From Phenylobacterium immobile (ATCC 35973) (GTDB lineage: Bacteria; Pseudomonadota; Alphaproteobacteria; Caulobacterales; Caulobacteraceae), in assembly GCF_001375595.1 (NCBI RefSeq), contig NZ_CVJQ01000001.1:2569001-2633000 (forward strand): a DNA stretch of 64,000 nt, in the 5' to 3' direction. The notes under the pieces were generated by a model that saw only the letters and a program-made list of their open reading frames with translations, did no database searches and was not told the origin of the DNA. The position numbers were made by a program, and so were the translations under genes. The first letter of the stretch is position 1; the number at the start of each line of letters is the position of its first letter. Shown here piece after piece: positions 21,073-30,785 of the stretch.

Positions 21073-21157
21073 TTACGCCGGTGCGGAACCCGACGGGCTC
21101 CCAGGCGTTGATCACCGTTCGCGTCGAGTCCGACGCCGATCGGGGGAGCTTGCAGGC

Positions 21158-21538
21158 ATGAGCGAAGTTGCGGACCTTTCTGGCCTGCGCGTTCTAGTGG
21201 TCGAAGACGAAATGATGGTCTCGATGCTGATCGAGGACATGTTGAGCGATCTCGGCTGCACCGTGGTGGGCCCCGCCTCGCGCCTCGATGAAGCCATTGA
21301 GCTGACACGCACCGCCGAGATCGATTGCGCCGTGCTGGACGTGAACCTGGGCGGCCAGCCGATCTTCCCGCTGGCGGACATTCTCCGCGAGAAGGGTGCG
21401 CCCTTCGCTTTCGCCACCGGTTACGGCGACGCCGGCCTGCGCGAGGTGGATCGCGGCTCGCCGGTTCTGCAAAAGCCCTTCCGCGAGGGCGATCTGGCGC
21501 GGATTCTTGGCGAACTCCGCGCGAAGGTCGCCGGCTAA
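21158..21538 (+). CDS. Single-domain response regulator (CheY-like receiver)
   Basis: A 126-residue receiver domain with no output domain: VLVVEDEMMVSMLIEDML (acidic pocket), AVLDVNLGGQPIFPLAD with the phospho-acceptor Asp at about residue 61, FATGYGD (switch Thr/Ser position) and VLQKPF (Lys). The VLDVNLGG and FATGYG style is typical of alphaproteobacterial receivers that pair with HWE kinases, such as the one at 16307-17017, but the partnership is an inference. Located 85 bases after aroB and convergent with the molybdenum hydroxylase operon. Confidence 0.9.
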   Translation: MSEVADLSGLRVLVVEDEMMVSMLIEDMLSDLGCTVVGPASRLDEAIELTRTAEIDCAVLDVNLGGQPIFPLADILREKGAPFAFATGYGDAGLREVDRGSPVLQKPFREGDLARILGELRAKVAG

Positions 21539-21557
21539 TCGGCCGTCGCGACCTACG

Positions 21558-23810
21558 CTATTGCGGCAAGGCCGCGATCAGCTTCTCAGGCGTTATCGGG
21601 TAGCTGCGAACCCGCGCGCCGCAGGCGTTGTAAACGGCGTTGGCCACCGCCGCGCCGGAGCCGGCCATACCCAATTCGCCGACGCCCTTGATGCCGAGCG
21701 GATTAGCGATGTCGTCGACCTCATCCAGCATGATCGCGTCAAGCTCGCCGATGTCGGCCTGGACCGGCACCAGGTAGCTGGCGAGATCCTGGCCGAGGAA
21801 CGAGCCGAACCGGACGTCCACCTCATTGCCCTCGTGCAGCGCTGAGCTCACGCCCCAGATCATGCCGCCCGTCAGCTGGCTGCGGGCGGTCTTGGCGTTG
21901 AGGATTCGGCCACAGGCGAAGACGCCCAGCATGCGGCGCAGGCGGGTCTCACCGGTGATCGGATCGACTCCGACCTCGGCGAAGTGCGCGCCGAAGGTAT
22001 GCTGGCTCCAGTTGCCGCCGTCGGTGGCCTGGGCGCTTTCACCCAGGGCGTCGAGACCCTGGGGCGCCGCGCGCGAGATCAGCGCCTTGAGGCTTTCGGT
22101 GCGATTGCCGATGGCCACGCCGCCGTCGCGGAATTGGACATCGTCGATCGCGCCTTCGTGCAACGGCGAGTTGGGATCGGCGATGGCGAGGGCGGCGATG
22201 GCCCGGCGCAGGTTCATACCCGCGGCGAGCGCCGCGGAACCGGCCGTCGCGGCGCCGAACTGACCGCCGGAACCCGGCGTGGGCGGCGCCTCGGCCTCGC
22301 CGATGATCACGCGGACGTCGGCCATGGCGACGCCCATGGTTTCCGCCGCGATCTGGGCCAGGACCGTGTAGGTGCCAGTGCCGATGTCGGTCATGCCTTG
22401 CCGCACAGTGACGATTCCGTCGGGGTCGACGGCGATGGAGCACTTGGCGGGCAGCAGCATGTTGCCGCGGATGGCGCCAGCCATGCCCATGCCGACCAAC
22501 CAGCGCCCGTCACGGACGAGGCCCGGCGTCGCCTGACGCTTGTCCCAGCCGAACATCTGCGCGCCCTCGCGCATGCAGCGGACCAGCTGGCGGATGGAGA
22601 AGGGCTTTCCGCTGGTGGGATCGACCTCGGGCTCGTTGATGACGCGGAACTCGATCGGGTCGAGGCCGAGCTTCTCGGCCATCTCGTCCATGGCGACTTC
22701 CAGGCTGAGCGTGCCGGAGGCCTCGCCCGGTGCGCGCAGGGGCCCGCCCGGCGGCAGACCACTGGAGACGCCGCGATCCGCAAAGAAACGATTAGGGCTG
22801 GCGTAGAGGCTCTTGGCGAAGCCGGAGGTGCGCTCGAAGAACGGGCTCATCTCCGAAGCGTGGCTGACACCGACCAGCGACAGGGCGGTGAGCTTGCCAT
22901 CGGGCGTGGCGCCCAGGCGCACGCGCTGTTCGGTGGCCGGGCGGTGGATCGTCCCGTGCATCATGTGCTGGCGGGTGAAGGCGACCTTCACGGGGCAGCC
23001 GAGTTCCCGCGAGGCGAGCGCGGCCAGGATCAGGTCGGCGTAGGTGAACATCTTGCCGCCGAAGCCGCCGCCGATATAGCGCGAGCGAAGGAGAATATCC
23101 TCCTTCTCCATCTCCAGCGTCATGGCCAGGATGCCGCGCGAGCGGACGACGCCCTGGCAGGAGGTGTGAGCCTCGCAGATCCCGTCGGTCCACCAGGCGA
23201 TGGAGGCGTGCGGCTCCATCTGGCAGTGGTTCTGGACGGGCGTGGTCCAGACATCGTCGAGCTGGACGGGGGCCTCGGCGAAAGCGCTCTCGAAGGCGCC
23301 AAGCCGGACATCGCCCTCGGCGGCGACGATGTCGAGCACATGGGCCTTGGCATGGAAGTCGGCGTTGGGTTCGTCCGCCGCATAGCCGATAGCGATCAGC
23401 TGGGCCGCAGCGGTCGCGTTCTCCAGGGTGTCGGCGCAGACGAAGGCCACCGGCTCGCCAAAGTAGTGGACGCGGTCGCTGGCGAAGACGGGTTCTGGCC
23501 CGCCGGTCCAGAAGTCAATCGGCGGCGCCGGCGCGGCGTGCTTGGGCACGTTGAGATAGGTCCAGACGGCCTTGACCCCCGGCGAGGCCTCGGCGGCGGC
23601 CGTGTCGATGGAGATGATCCGGCCCTGAGCGATGCCGGACGGCACCATGACGCCGTAGGACGGCGGCGACGGCGGCTGAACTTCATAGGCGTAGGGCGCC
23701 TTGCCCGCGACCTTCAGGGGGCCGTCGTAGCGGTCGACCGGTTTGCCGATCAGACCTTGCCGGTTTTCCTTGATCGGGTTCGGCTTCTGGAAATCCTCGA
23801 CGGTGCTCAT
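21558..23810 (-). CDS. Molybdenum hydroxylase large subunit (xanthine dehydrogenase family, Mo-cofactor binding)
   Basis: A 750-residue molybdopterin-binding subunit of a three-part hydroxylase (aldehyde oxidase / xanthine dehydrogenase type). Seen: [20 protein letters not shown] at the start; [76 protein letters not shown]; and the catalytic Glu segment [20 protein letters not shown] at about residue 712. The ATG at 23810 overlaps the FAD subunit stop by 4 bases. Such YagTSR-like enzymes act on aldehydes or N-heterocycles; the substrate cannot be called. No TAT signal is visible on this subunit or on the 2Fe-2S subunit, so it is probably cytoplasmic. Confidence 0.93.
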   Translation of the reverse strand: MSTVEDFQKPNPIKENRQGLIGKPVDRYDGPLKVAGKAPYAYEVQPPSPPSYGVMVPSGIAQGRIISIDTAAAEASPGVKAVWTYLNVPKHAAPAPPIDFWTGGPEPVFASDRVHYFGEPVAFVCADTLENATAAAQLIAIGYAADEPNADFHAKAHVLDIVAAEGDVRLGAFESAFAEAPVQLDDVWTTPVQNHCQMEPHASIAWWTDGICEAHTSCQGVVRSRGILAMTLEMEKEDILLRSRYIGGGFGGKMFTYADLILAALASRELGCPVKVAFTRQHMMHGTIHRPATEQRVRLGATPDGKLTALSLVGVSHASEMSPFFERTSGFAKSLYASPNRFFADRGVSSGLPPGGPLRAPGEASGTLSLEVAMDEMAEKLGLDPIEFRVINEPEVDPTSGKPFSIRQLVRCMREGAQMFGWDKRQATPGLVRDGRWLVGMGMAGAIRGNMLLPAKCSIAVDPDGIVTVRQGMTDIGTGTYTVLAQIAAETMGVAMADVRVIIGEAEAPPTPGSGGQFGAATAGSAALAAGMNLRRAIAALAIADPNSPLHEGAIDDVQFRDGGVAIGNRTESLKALISRAAPQGLDALGESAQATDGGNWSQHTFGAHFAEVGVDPITGETRLRRMLGVFACGRILNAKTARSQLTGGMIWGVSSALHEGNEVDVRFGSFLGQDLASYLVPVQADIGELDAIMLDEVDDIANPLGIKGVGELGMAGSGAAVANAVYNACGARVRSYPITPEKLIAALPQ

Positions 23811-24754
23811 GCGGCGGCTCCGGTCATGGCGCCGACCACAGCCGGGCCGAGGCGCGAGACGAGGGTGATTTTGGTGGCGTTCAGGCCCTGCTCCCGGGGC
23901 TCCGCGAGCTGGACATCGAAGGCTTCCTTGGGCGTGGCGCCGGCGGCGAGGGCGGCCTCCGCCAAGTCGGCGCGCCAAGGCTTCGGCGCCACGGCGCCCA
24001 AGGCGATGCGGGCGCCGGCGACGGCGATGCTGGTCAGACCGTGGGCGTATGAGGCCCGGTCGCGGACCTTCTGGTAAGTTTGGCGGCCCTCCGGCGGCGG
24101 CGGGAGGATGACGGCGGTGATCATCTCACCGGCGACGAGGTTCGTCTCATGCTCCGGCGTGTCGCCCGGCAGGCGGTGCAGTTCGCCGAGCGGCAGAGTG
24201 CGGAGCGCACCGCCAGGGCTGAGGGTCTCGATCATCGCGTCCAGGGCGGTGAGCGCCACGGCCATGTCAGAGGTGTGGGTGGCGACGCAGGCGTCTGAGC
24301 CGCCGAAGATGGCGGCGTGACGGTCCGGCCCGCCCAGCGCAGAGCAGCCCGAGCCGGCCGCGCGCTTATTGCAGGGTTTGGTGACGTCGTAGAACCATGG
24401 GCAGCGGGTGCGCTGCAGCAGGTTGCCGCCGACGGTGGCCTTGTTGCGCAGCTGCGGCGAGGCGCCGGAGACCAGAGCGCGGGCCAGCACCGGATATTTG
24501 GCGCGGACGCGGGTGTCGCCAGAGACGCGCGCGTTGATCGCCAAGCCGCCGATCCGCAAGCCGCCCTCGGTGGTTTCCTCGATCTGGGTCAGCGGAAGGC
24601 GGCTGACGTCGACCAGACGGGTCGGCTGCTCGATGTCGAGCTTCATCAGGTCGAGCAGGTTGGTGCCGCCGGCGATGAACCTGGCGCCGGGCGCGGCCGC
24701 AAGCTCCACGGCCTCGGCCGCGGTGGATGGCCGTTCGTAGACGAAGGGCCTCAT
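23807..24754 (-). CDS. Molybdenum hydroxylase FAD-binding subunit
   Basis: A 315-residue middle subunit of the same enzyme. Residues 25-45 hold the FAD motif [18 protein letters not shown]; a second FAD motif occurs around residue 110 in [36 protein letters not shown] resembles the extra [4Fe-4S]-type loop of YagS/HcrB-like proteins (four Cys: CPW, CNK, SGC, ACV); whether a cluster binds is not proven. Its C-terminal CO-dehydrogenase flavoprotein domain includes [14 protein letters not shown]. It is overlapped by 4 bases on both sides, so the three subunits are tightly co-translated. ATG at 24754 chosen to fit the overlap and the family start MRPFVYERP. Confidence 0.92.
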   Translation of the reverse strand: MRPFVYERPSTAAEAVELAAAPGARFIAGGTNLLDLMKLDIEQPTRLVDVSRLPLTQIEETTEGGLRIGGLAINARVSGDTRVRAKYPVLARALVSGASPQLRNKATVGGNLLQRTRCPWFYDVTKPCNKRAAGSGCSALGGPDRHAAIFGGSDACVATHTSDMAVALTALDAMIETLSPGGALRTLPLGELHRLPGDTPEHETNLVAGEMITAVILPPPPEGRQTYQKVRDRASYAHGLTSIAVAGARIALGAVAPKPWRADLAEAALAAGATPKEAFDVQLAEPREQGLNATKITLVSRLGPAVVGAMTGAAA

Positions 24755-25257
24755 GCCCGATCCCCGGCGTAGCTCTTGATGGCCGCGACGATCTGCGGAT
24801 AGGCGGTGCAACGGCAGATGTTGCCGCTCATCCGCTCGCGGATCTCAGCGTCGGTCAGTGCAATCGGAAGCTGACCGTCGGCCGTCTCCTGGCTCGGATA
24901 GTCCAGGGCGACCTCCTCCAGCATGCCCATGATCGAGCAAAGCTGACCGGGGGTGCAGTAGCCGCATTGGAAGGCGTCTTCATGGACGAAGGCCTGCTGC
25001 AGAGGATGCAGGCTGTCCGGCGCACCGAGGCCCTCGACGGTCATGACGGCGTCGCCATCGTGCATCACGGCAAGGGTCAGGCAACTGTTGATGCGCACGC
25101 CGTTGACCAGAACCGTGCAGGCGCCGCACTGGCCATGGTCGCAGCCCTTTTTCGGGCCCGTCAGCTTGAGGCCTTCGCGCAGGGCGTCGAGCAGAGTGGT
25201 GCGAACGTCGAGGTCCAGCGCGCGCGCCTCGCCGTTGACCGTGATCACCGTCGGCAA
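24751..25257 (-). CDS. Molybdenum hydroxylase [2Fe-2S] subunit
   Basis: A 168-residue iron-sulfur subunit that passes electrons from Mo to FAD. First plant-type cluster: Cys39, Cys44, Cys47 and Cys59 in [18 protein letters not shown] and NSC. Second cluster in the helical domain: [10 protein letters not shown] and GNICRCTAY. The start is a TTG at 25257: GGAGGAG lies 7 bases upstream, the reading begins with the conserved [10 protein letters not shown], and no in-frame ATG or GTG fits. First gene of the operon, order 2Fe-2S, FAD, Mo. No Tat or Sec signal. Confidence 0.94.
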   Translation of the reverse strand: MPTVITVNGEARALDLDVRTTLLDALREGLKLTGPKKGCDHGQCGACTVLVNGVRINSCLTLAVMHDGDAVMTVEGLGAPDSLHPLQQAFVHEDAFQCGYCTPGQLCSIMGMLEEVALDYPSQETADGQLPIALTDAEIRERMSGNICRCTAYPQIVAAIKSYAGDRA

Positions 25258-25505
25258 AATGAAGCTCCTCCAAGCGAGGCAACGCCGCTTTCCGCGGGCT
25301 TTAGCCTAGCGCGATTGTGGGATTTCCGGCCGCCGCCGGGCAAGCTCTAAAGTCGCATCGCGAACATAACGTTGGTCCCTGCCCGGACCTGAAGGCGCCG
25401 GCAGCCAAGGAACGGCCGCGAAAGTCAGCGGTTATGGCGAAGGTTCGGCGAGTCCGGGCCTGGCGCGCCGCCAGTTCAAACTCGGCGCCGGAGTGTTTGG
25501 GCGCA

Positions 25506-26156
25506 ATGAAGAATTGGTTTGGTCGAAGATATTTCGATCTCCTGGGCTCGATCTATATCTACAACGAGCACCGGGGATACACGGCCATCGACCGCGTTCT
25601 TGAGGCGGTTCGCACACGTTGGCCGGAGGATCACGCTCTAATTGCGCGGATCGAAAGCCATCGGGCCGACGAATACAAACACTACCTGATGTTTCGTCGC
25701 TGGTTCGAGCGGCGCGGCGTCATGCCGCTGGCGATTGACCGGGCCTGCGGCCATATCGATCGGTTCGTCAGCATCATGTTCGGGCGCACGATCGACGATC
25801 TCGACCCTGCTCTGGTCGTCGGTCGCGAAGACCAATTTGAGCGCCTCTGCCGGGTCATTTCTTTGACGGAGAAACGGGGCCACCGGCAGGTCAAACTCCT
25901 GCTGCGCAGCCCACGAATCCGCGCTGATCAAAGCCTCACACGGATCTTCCGCATCATTGAGCGCGATGAACCCGGCCATTGGGCGCCGTACGACCAATGG
26001 CTCGCCGTTCACGGCAAACGCCAAGCCAGCTGGTGGGAACGCTCGATCGACAGCTACATCCACAGCGAACTGCTGTTTCTGAAACTCCCGCTTCTGTTCC
26101 TGGCGCCCAGCCTGCGACGGCGACGGCTCTGGCCGGATGACATTCCGGCCGGTTAA
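25506..26156 (+). CDS. Ferritin-like domain protein
   Basis: A 216-residue helical protein. Diiron-carboxylate-type ligands are visible as paired Glu/His: IYNEHRGYTAID, IESHRADEYKHYLMF (E-x2-H and E-x2-H-like), and RIIERDEPGHWAPYDQWL (E-x6-H). This spacing fits the ferritin-like/rubrerythrin superfamily of hypothetical alphaproteobacterial proteins. The C-terminus has a hydrophobic stretch (LLFLKLPLLFLAPSL) that could associate with the membrane. ATG at 25506 is preferred; longer in-frame starts at 25317 or 25434 add unconserved basic sequence. Function unknown. Confidence 0.75.
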   Translation: MKNWFGRRYFDLLGSIYIYNEHRGYTAIDRVLEAVRTRWPEDHALIARIESHRADEYKHYLMFRRWFERRGVMPLAIDRACGHIDRFVSIMFGRTIDDLDPALVVGREDQFERLCRVISLTEKRGHRQVKLLLRSPRIRADQSLTRIFRIIERDEPGHWAPYDQWLAVHGKRQASWWERSIDSYIHSELLFLKLPLLFLAPSLRRRRLWPDDIPAG

Positions 26157-26199
26157 GGCCCGGCCGACTTCGGAGTATCGGAGCAGTCGAGATATGAAA

Positions 26200-26231
26200 C
26201 AGTCCCGCGTCCGCCCAAGGGCGCGGGACTG
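26200..26231 (-). terminator. Hairpin terminator between convergent genes
   Basis: CAGTCCCGCG (26200-26209) and CGCGGGACTG (26222-26231), a perfect 10-bp stem. It lies 5 bases beyond the stop of the Ala-rich lipoprotein gene (minus strand), where it is followed by a short TTTC run, and 44 bases after the ferritin-like gene. It may act on both strands. Confidence 0.7.
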
Positions 26232-26236
26232 AAATC

Positions 26237-26506
26237 CTACTTCTGCCGCGCGGCGGCGTCAGCGGCGGCGTCGGCTTTGCGGCCGGCAACGGCGGCGGCG
26301 TCTGCACTGTCGTCCGCGACAGCCGAGGCGGCGGCGGCGGTCTGGTCCGCTGCGGCCTGCGTGTTAGCGGCGGTGTCGCTGGCGGCGGACGCGGCGGCGT
26401 TTCCGGCATGGTCGGCGGCGGCGGACGTTTCGCTTTCCGTCTTCTGCGAGCAGGCGACGAGCGCAAGGCTGGAGACGGCCGCCAGGGCGATCAGGGTCAA
26501 TTTCAT
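26237..26506 (-). CDS. Small Ala/Asp-rich lipoprotein
   Basis: An 89-residue predicted lipoprotein: MKLTLIALAAVSSLALVAC, lipobox Cys19, followed by SQKTESE and then about 65 residues made almost only of Ala, Asp, Thr, Ser and Gln in roughly heptad-like AADxAAxAA order. This resembles Lpp-like or entericidin-like helical lipoproteins in composition, but I cannot assign it. Low complexity means composition similarity alone is weak evidence. ATG at 26506; a longer frame to 26593 is not needed. Terminator follows directly. Confidence 0.7.
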   Translation of the reverse strand: MKLTLIALAAVSSLALVACSQKTESETSAAADHAGNAAASAASDTAANTQAAADQTAAAASAVADDSADAAAVAGRKADAAADAAARQK

Positions 26507-26705
26507 AGGTAGCTCCAGGTCGAGATGACGCCCACTGGCGCCCAGCGACCAAACGCACGGTGGCGCTTCTGGCTCCGCGGCGGCTAAAACCATCAGTAGC
26601 GATGACCGTCGACCGCCGATCGCATTCAGCCCTCGCTCATCTTCAGTCCGTCAAACCGCCGCGCCCTGCCGCACGCAGAGACGGTGGCGGACAGAAGGAA
26701 GCGGA

Positions 26706-26927
26706 ATGGATCGGACCTTGGTTTCAGCGCACGTGGCCAAGCGGCTCTCAATGCGGCGCAATGAACTGCGACTGTCCCTCGCCCAGGTGGCCGCCCGATG
26801 CGGCGTGTCGCTGCAGCAGGTCCACCGCTACGAGACCGGCGACAACGCTGTGTCTGTGGCGATGCTCTGGCAGCTGTCGAAGTGCCTCGACACCAACATT
26901 GTCTATTTTTTCGAAGGACTGGACTAG
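26706..26927 (+). CDS. XRE-family helix-turn-helix regulator
   Basis: A 73-residue DNA-binding protein comprising a single Cro/C1-type HTH: MRRNELRLSLAQVAARCGVS, LQQVHRYETGDNAVSVAML and WQLSKCLDTNIVYFFEGL. The last part resembles the short alphaproteobacterial XRE regulators in which only the HTH and one capping helix remain. AAGGAAG precedes the ATG. The gene stands alone. Its stop codon lies inside the left arm of the 16-bp inverted repeat at 26923-26965, which could be a processing, termination or binding site. Targets unknown. Confidence 0.88.
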   Translation: MDRTLVSAHVAKRLSMRRNELRLSLAQVAARCGVSLQQVHRYETGDNAVSVAMLWQLSKCLDTNIVYFFEGLD

Positions 26928-26965
26928 CCAAGACCACCGTGGGTCTTGGGGTGGTCTTGGCTAGT
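26923..26965. repeat. Perfect 16-bp inverted repeat across the XRE stop codon
   Basis: ACTAGCCAAGACCACC at 26923-26938 and GGTGGTCTTGGCTAGT at 26950-26965, with an 11-base loop. The TAG stop (26925-26927) is in the left arm. The loop itself contains GGGTCTTGG, a partial extra copy of the right arm core. No T-run follows on either strand, so it is not a standard intrinsic terminator. Confidence 0.85.
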
Positions 26966-27168
26966 CATGGCGCCGGATCGCCGGGGGACGTGAGGCTTTT
27001 CGAACGCCGATATCTGAACTGTTCAAACGTCGCCCGGTTGCAGGCCGACTGAACTTTCACGCGGCGCGTGATTGAGGCCAGCCAACCCCACGGCGCTGCG
27101 GAACCTTAACCACATCTCAGCACTCAATCGCCGACAGGCGCTCCGCCGCCGCTCAACCGAGAACGCCG

Positions 27169-28692
27169 ATGTTGTTGAAACGTGGCGCCACCTGCTGGCG
27201 AGCCGAACGAACCCCGCGCGCCGCTGTCTTTATTGATGTCGAGGACTACTTCACGGCGGTGATGTCAGCGATCTCCAAGGCGAGACGCTCGGTGCACATC
27301 CTCGGTTGGGCGTTCCATCCGCTGACCCACTTCGCGCCGCAGGTCGATTGCGCCGATCCGCAGGAGGCGCGCATTGCGGCCTTCCTCAAGGCGGTGTCCT
27401 CCACGCGGCCCGAACTCGACATCAGGGTTCTGTGCTGGAAGGCGGCTCTGCCCATCGCCATCACTCAGGACTTCTACCCGCAGCGGGCGGCCAGGGAGTT
27501 TCGCCACACCTCGGTGCGCTTTGAACTGGACGACCAGACCCCGCTGGGCGCGAGCCACCACCAGAAGGTCGTAGTGATCGACGATGCGGTCGCCTTCTGC
27601 GGCGGCTGCGACTTCGGGCCCGACCGATGGGACACCTGCGATCACGAGGATGAAAACCTGCTCAGGGCCGCCGAACCCGGAGCTCCCCCGTGCTTTGACC
27701 CCCGCCACGAGGTGATGAGCCTTGTCGATGGACACGCCGCTGAGGCCCTGGGCGAACTGTTCCGCGCCCGATGGCTGCGCGCCACTGGCGAGACGATGAC
27801 CGCGCCGAATGCGCCGGCGCCGTCGGACCCTTGGCCCGACGCCGTCACGCCCCAGTTCGAAGACGTGCGTGTCGGCCTTTCGCGCACCGCGGCCGCGTGG
27901 GCCGGCGAGGATCAGATCCGGGAGAACGAAGCGCTCTATCTCGCCGCAATCGCCGCCGCAAAATCCTGTATCTATATGGAAAATCAGTATTTCACCTCGC
28001 CGGTCATCGCCGAAGCGCTCGCCCAGCGGCTCGGCGAAACCAAGGGTCCGGAGGTCATCCTTGTCTCGACGGGCCATGCGCCCAGCTACTTTGATCAATT
28101 GACGATGGACCGGACCCGATCGTTCTTCATCCGCCGGCTCGAGGACGCTGACAAGCATGGCCGGTTCCGCATCTACAGCCCCGTCACCGCCCTCGGCCAT
28201 ACGATCATCGTCCACGCCAAGCTGGCGATCATCGACGACGTGCTGCTGCGCGTCGGATCCGCCAACATCAACAACCGCTCCCTCGGCCTCGACACCGAGT
28301 GCGACCTCTCCATCGAACCCATGAGCCCGACGCGAGCGGAGACCAGACTGGCGATCGGCCGCGTGCGTACGCGCCTGGTCGCGCACTGGCTGGGCTGTGA
28401 GGATGTGATCGTCAGTGAAGCTGTCGAGAAGACGGGCGGCCTGGGCGCCGCCATCGAGTGGCTTCGTGCTCAGGGCCGGTGCCGCCTACGTCCGATTCCC
28501 GCCGTGGCGCTCAAGCCCATGGCGTCGCTGGTCGCTACCTTTCACCTCGGCGATCCCGTAGGCCCCAAGGACTCATGGAAGCCGTGGCGGCGCCGGCGCA
28601 GCGTGGCGACCGAACTCAAGGCGGTTGTGGCGAGCCTTAAACAGGCCAACCTGGACAGCGTGCCTGCGCGGCTTAGCGCAAAGGCCATATAG
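27169..28692 (+). CDS. Phospholipase D-family protein
   Basis: A 507-residue protein with two HKD catalytic motifs: HHQKVVVIDD (His131/Lys133) and HAKLAIIDD (His349/Lys351). Other landmarks are VHILGWAFHPLTHF near the N-terminus, FCGGCDFGPDRWD, YMENQYFTSPVIAEAL and VGSANINNRSLGLDTECDL. The layout matches bacterial PLD/cardiolipin-synthase-like phosphatidyltransferases with two half-sites in one chain. There is no signal peptide or transmembrane segment at the N-terminus, so it is not a classical Cls. Substrate is a phosphodiester lipid, unspecified. Convergent with bolA, 15 bases apart. Confidence 0.92.
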   Translation: MLLKRGATCWRAERTPRAAVFIDVEDYFTAVMSAISKARRSVHILGWAFHPLTHFAPQVDCADPQEARIAAFLKAVSSTRPELDIRVLCWKAALPIAITQDFYPQRAAREFRHTSVRFELDDQTPLGASHHQKVVVIDDAVAFCGGCDFGPDRWDTCDHEDENLLRAAEPGAPPCFDPRHEVMSLVDGHAAEALGELFRARWLRATGETMTAPNAPAPSDPWPDAVTPQFEDVRVGLSRTAAAWAGEDQIRENEALYLAAIAAAKSCIYMENQYFTSPVIAEALAQRLGETKGPEVILVSTGHAPSYFDQLTMDRTRSFFIRRLEDADKHGRFRIYSPVTALGHTIIVHAKLAIIDDVLLRVGSANINNRSLGLDTECDLSIEPMSPTRAETRLAIGRVRTRLVAHWLGCEDVIVSEAVEKTGGLGAAIEWLRAQGRCRLRPIPAVALKPMASLVATFHLGDPVGPKDSWKPWRRRRSVATELKAVVASLKQANLDSVPARLSAKAI

Positions 28693-28707
28693 CCGCAGGC
28701 TTGGCCC

Positions 28708-28983
28708 TTAAGCCTCTTCCCCTGGCGCAAGCGCGCGCACCGAAAGCGCGTGCACCTGGCCCGCCAGCTCCTCAGCGAGCGTGCGATAGACCAGGCGCTG
28801 GCGGGCGACCTTGGAGAGGCCGACGAACGCTTTCGCCTGGATCAGCAGGTTGAAATGGCTTTCGCCGCCTTCTCGGGCGCCAGCGTGACCATGATGGCGT
28901 GCGGAGTCATCGACGACCTCAAGCCGGTCTGGGCTGAACGCGTCGACTAATTTTCGCTGGATCGTTTCAGATATGGCGCCCAT
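28708..28983 (-). CDS. BolA-family protein
   Basis: A 91-residue BolA-like protein. BolA proteins work with monothiol glutaredoxins in Fe-S handling and affect morphology in some bacteria. Seen: AISETIQRKLVDAFSPDRLEV, the conserved SARHHGHAG loop with candidate cluster-ligand His, then SHFNLLIQAKAFVGLS and RQRLVYRTLAEEL. ATG at 28983 gives the family-typical start. Divergent from the J-domain gene by 52 bases, a conserved alphaproteobacterial arrangement with cobS/cobT beyond. Confidence 0.9.
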   Translation of the reverse strand: MGAISETIQRKLVDAFSPDRLEVVDDSARHHGHAGAREGGESHFNLLIQAKAFVGLSKVARQRLVYRTLAEELAGQVHALSVRALAPGEEA

Positions 28984-29035
28984 GGGTCGCAGCTTCAATT
29001 CTTGCCAGAGATTCTTTGAGCCCCATACTTGGACC

Positions 29036-29692
29036 ATGCCCCGCGCGTTTCAATACAGGCCCCGTTTCGTCGACATCCGCGTACGCCCGCCGTCCGTGGA
29101 GGAAGAGGAAAAGGCCAAGGCTGACGCCGTCGGCTTGAAGCCGGGGGAGCGCGCCTGCGACCATCCCGGCTGCCGCAAGCCCGCGACCGCCAAAGCGCCC
29201 AAGTCGCGCGAGATGTTGAACGAGCACTACTGGTTCTGCCAACCGCACGCCGCCGAGTACAATCGCCACTGGGACTTCTTCGCCGGCATGAGCGAGGGCG
29301 AGATCCGCAAGCGCCAGCAGGAAGAGCTCTTCACCGGCGGGCGTCCGACGTGGGAGATGAAGGCCGGGCGCAACAGCCGCGAAGCCGCCAGCTTCTCGGC
29401 GAAATTCGGTAAGGGCGAGGGTTACCGTGACCCCTACGGCATGTTCGGCGGCCAGGGCGTCAAGCGCGAGGCCCCACAGGCCGAGGCGCGACAACTGGGC
29501 AAGATCGAGCGCGCGGCTCTGGCCGATCTGGACTTGGAAGTCGATGCCGAAGGCCCGCAGATCCGCCAGCGTTACACCGAGCTGGTGCGCCGGCTTCACC
29601 CCGACGCGAACGGTGGCGACCGCTCCGGCGAGCACAAGCTGCAACGCGTGATCAAGGCCTACCAGTCGCTTCGCAAGGCGGGGATGGTCTAG
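29036..29692 (+). CDS. J-domain (DnaJ-like) protein
   Basis: A 218-residue protein with an atypical layout: the J domain is C-terminal. The middle has a four-ligand Cys/His set, ACDHPGCRKPA ... YWFCQPHAAEYN, followed by a helical segment (HWDFFAGMSEGEIRKRQQEE). The J domain at about residues 165-218 includes RQRYTELVRRLHPDANGGDR with the HPD motif needed to stimulate DnaK. The ATG at 29036 is used; an earlier in-frame ATG lies at 28973, overlapping bolA's start. Followed 65 bases later by cobS, a common alphaproteobacterial neighbour. Confidence 0.9.
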   Translation: MPRAFQYRPRFVDIRVRPPSVEEEEKAKADAVGLKPGERACDHPGCRKPATAKAPKSREMLNEHYWFCQPHAAEYNRHWDFFAGMSEGEIRKRQQEELFTGGRPTWEMKAGRNSREAASFSAKFGKGEGYRDPYGMFGGQGVKREAPQAEARQLGKIERAALADLDLEVDAEGPQIRQRYTELVRRLHPDANGGDRSGEHKLQRVIKAYQSLRKAGMV

Positions 29693-29757
29693 GCAGATCG
29701 CTTGCCGGGGAAACTCCCTTTGCCAGCCTTCGCCTGACGCGCTAACCAACCGGTATC

Positions 29758-30759
29758 ATGACCGCCTATGACACCACCGAAGACCGGTTGATCACGCTTG
29801 CCCCGGACCACAAGGTCTCCGCCCGCGAGACCTTTGGGGTGGACTTCGACCTGCAGGTCCCGGCCTTCTCCGAACGTGATAGCCACGTGCCGGAGATCGA
29901 CCCCGCCTATAAGTTCGATCCGGAGACGACCCGGGCGATCCTGGCGGGCTTCGCCTTTGACCGTCGCGTGATGGTCCAGGGCTATCACGGCACCGGCAAG
30001 TCAACGCACATCGAGCAGGTGGCGGCGCGCCTCAATTGGCCGACCGTGCGGGTGAACCTGGACAGCCACGTCAGCCGGATCGATCTGGTCGGCAAGGACG
30101 CCATCGTCCTGAAGGACGGCAAGCAGGTCACCGAATTCCGCGAAGGCATGCTGCCCTGGGCGATCCAGCGGCCGATCGCCCTGGTGTTCGACGAATATGA
30201 CGCCGGCCGTCCGGACGTGATGTTCGTGATCCAGCGCGTGCTGGAAGCGCAGGGCCGCCTGACCCTGCTCGACCAGAACCGCGTGATCCGCCCGAACCCC
30301 TATTTCCGGCTGTTCTCGACGACCAACACCATCGGCCTGGGCGACACCACGGGCCTCTACCACGGCACCCAGCAGATCAACCAAGGCCAGATGGACCGCT
30401 GGTCGATCGTCACGACTCTGAACTACCTGGCCCACGACGTGGAAGCCGAGATCGTCCTGGCCAAGTCGCCGAATTACCAGAACACCGAGGGTCGCCGGAC
30501 CATCGCAGCGATGGTGCGCGTGGCCGATATGACCCGCAACGCCTTCATGAACGGCGATATCTCCACCGTCATGAGTCCACGGACCGTGATCGCCTGGGCC
30601 CAGAACGCCGAGATCTTCGACGGCGACCTGGCGCTGGCTTTCCGCATGACGTTCCTGAACAAGTGCGACGAACTGGAACGCGGCACCGTCGCCGAATTCT
30701 TCCAGCGCGCCTTCGGCCAGGACCTGCCGGAATCCACGGCGCGGGTGCGGGTGGCCTGA
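29758..30759 (+). CDS. cobS: Cobaltochelatase subunit CobS (AAA+ ATPase)
   Basis: CobS forms, with CobT, the ATPase part of the aerobic cobalt chelatase CobNST. 333 residues, normal. Seen: [20 protein letters not shown] at the start; Walker [10 protein letters not shown] at residues 75-83; Walker [13 protein letters not shown]; sensor motif [20 protein letters not shown]; and a conserved C-terminal [16 protein letters not shown]. No cobN in this window. In many alphaproteobacteria cobS and cobT sit near bolA/dnaJ/rpmB away from other cobalamin genes, as here. No cobalamin riboswitch is visible upstream. Confidence 0.96.
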   Translation: MTAYDTTEDRLITLAPDHKVSARETFGVDFDLQVPAFSERDSHVPEIDPAYKFDPETTRAILAGFAFDRRVMVQGYHGTGKSTHIEQVAARLNWPTVRVNLDSHVSRIDLVGKDAIVLKDGKQVTEFREGMLPWAIQRPIALVFDEYDAGRPDVMFVIQRVLEAQGRLTLLDQNRVIRPNPYFRLFSTTNTIGLGDTTGLYHGTQQINQGQMDRWSIVTTLNYLAHDVEAEIVLAKSPNYQNTEGRRTIAAMVRVADMTRNAFMNGDISTVMSPRTVIAWAQNAEIFDGDLALAFRMTFLNKCDELERGTVAEFFQRAFGQDLPESTARVRVA

Positions 30760-30785
30760 GCCACCGCTCCGGATAAGGTCCGGCC

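Noticed and set aside
21984..24077. 697-codon plus-strand frame opposite the molybdenum hydroxylase genes
   Set aside because: Antisense shadow; the minus-strand genes have clear domains and tight overlaps.
29690..29757. Possible cobalamin riboswitch upstream of cobS
   Set aside because: The gap is only 65 bases and has no B12-box-like motif.
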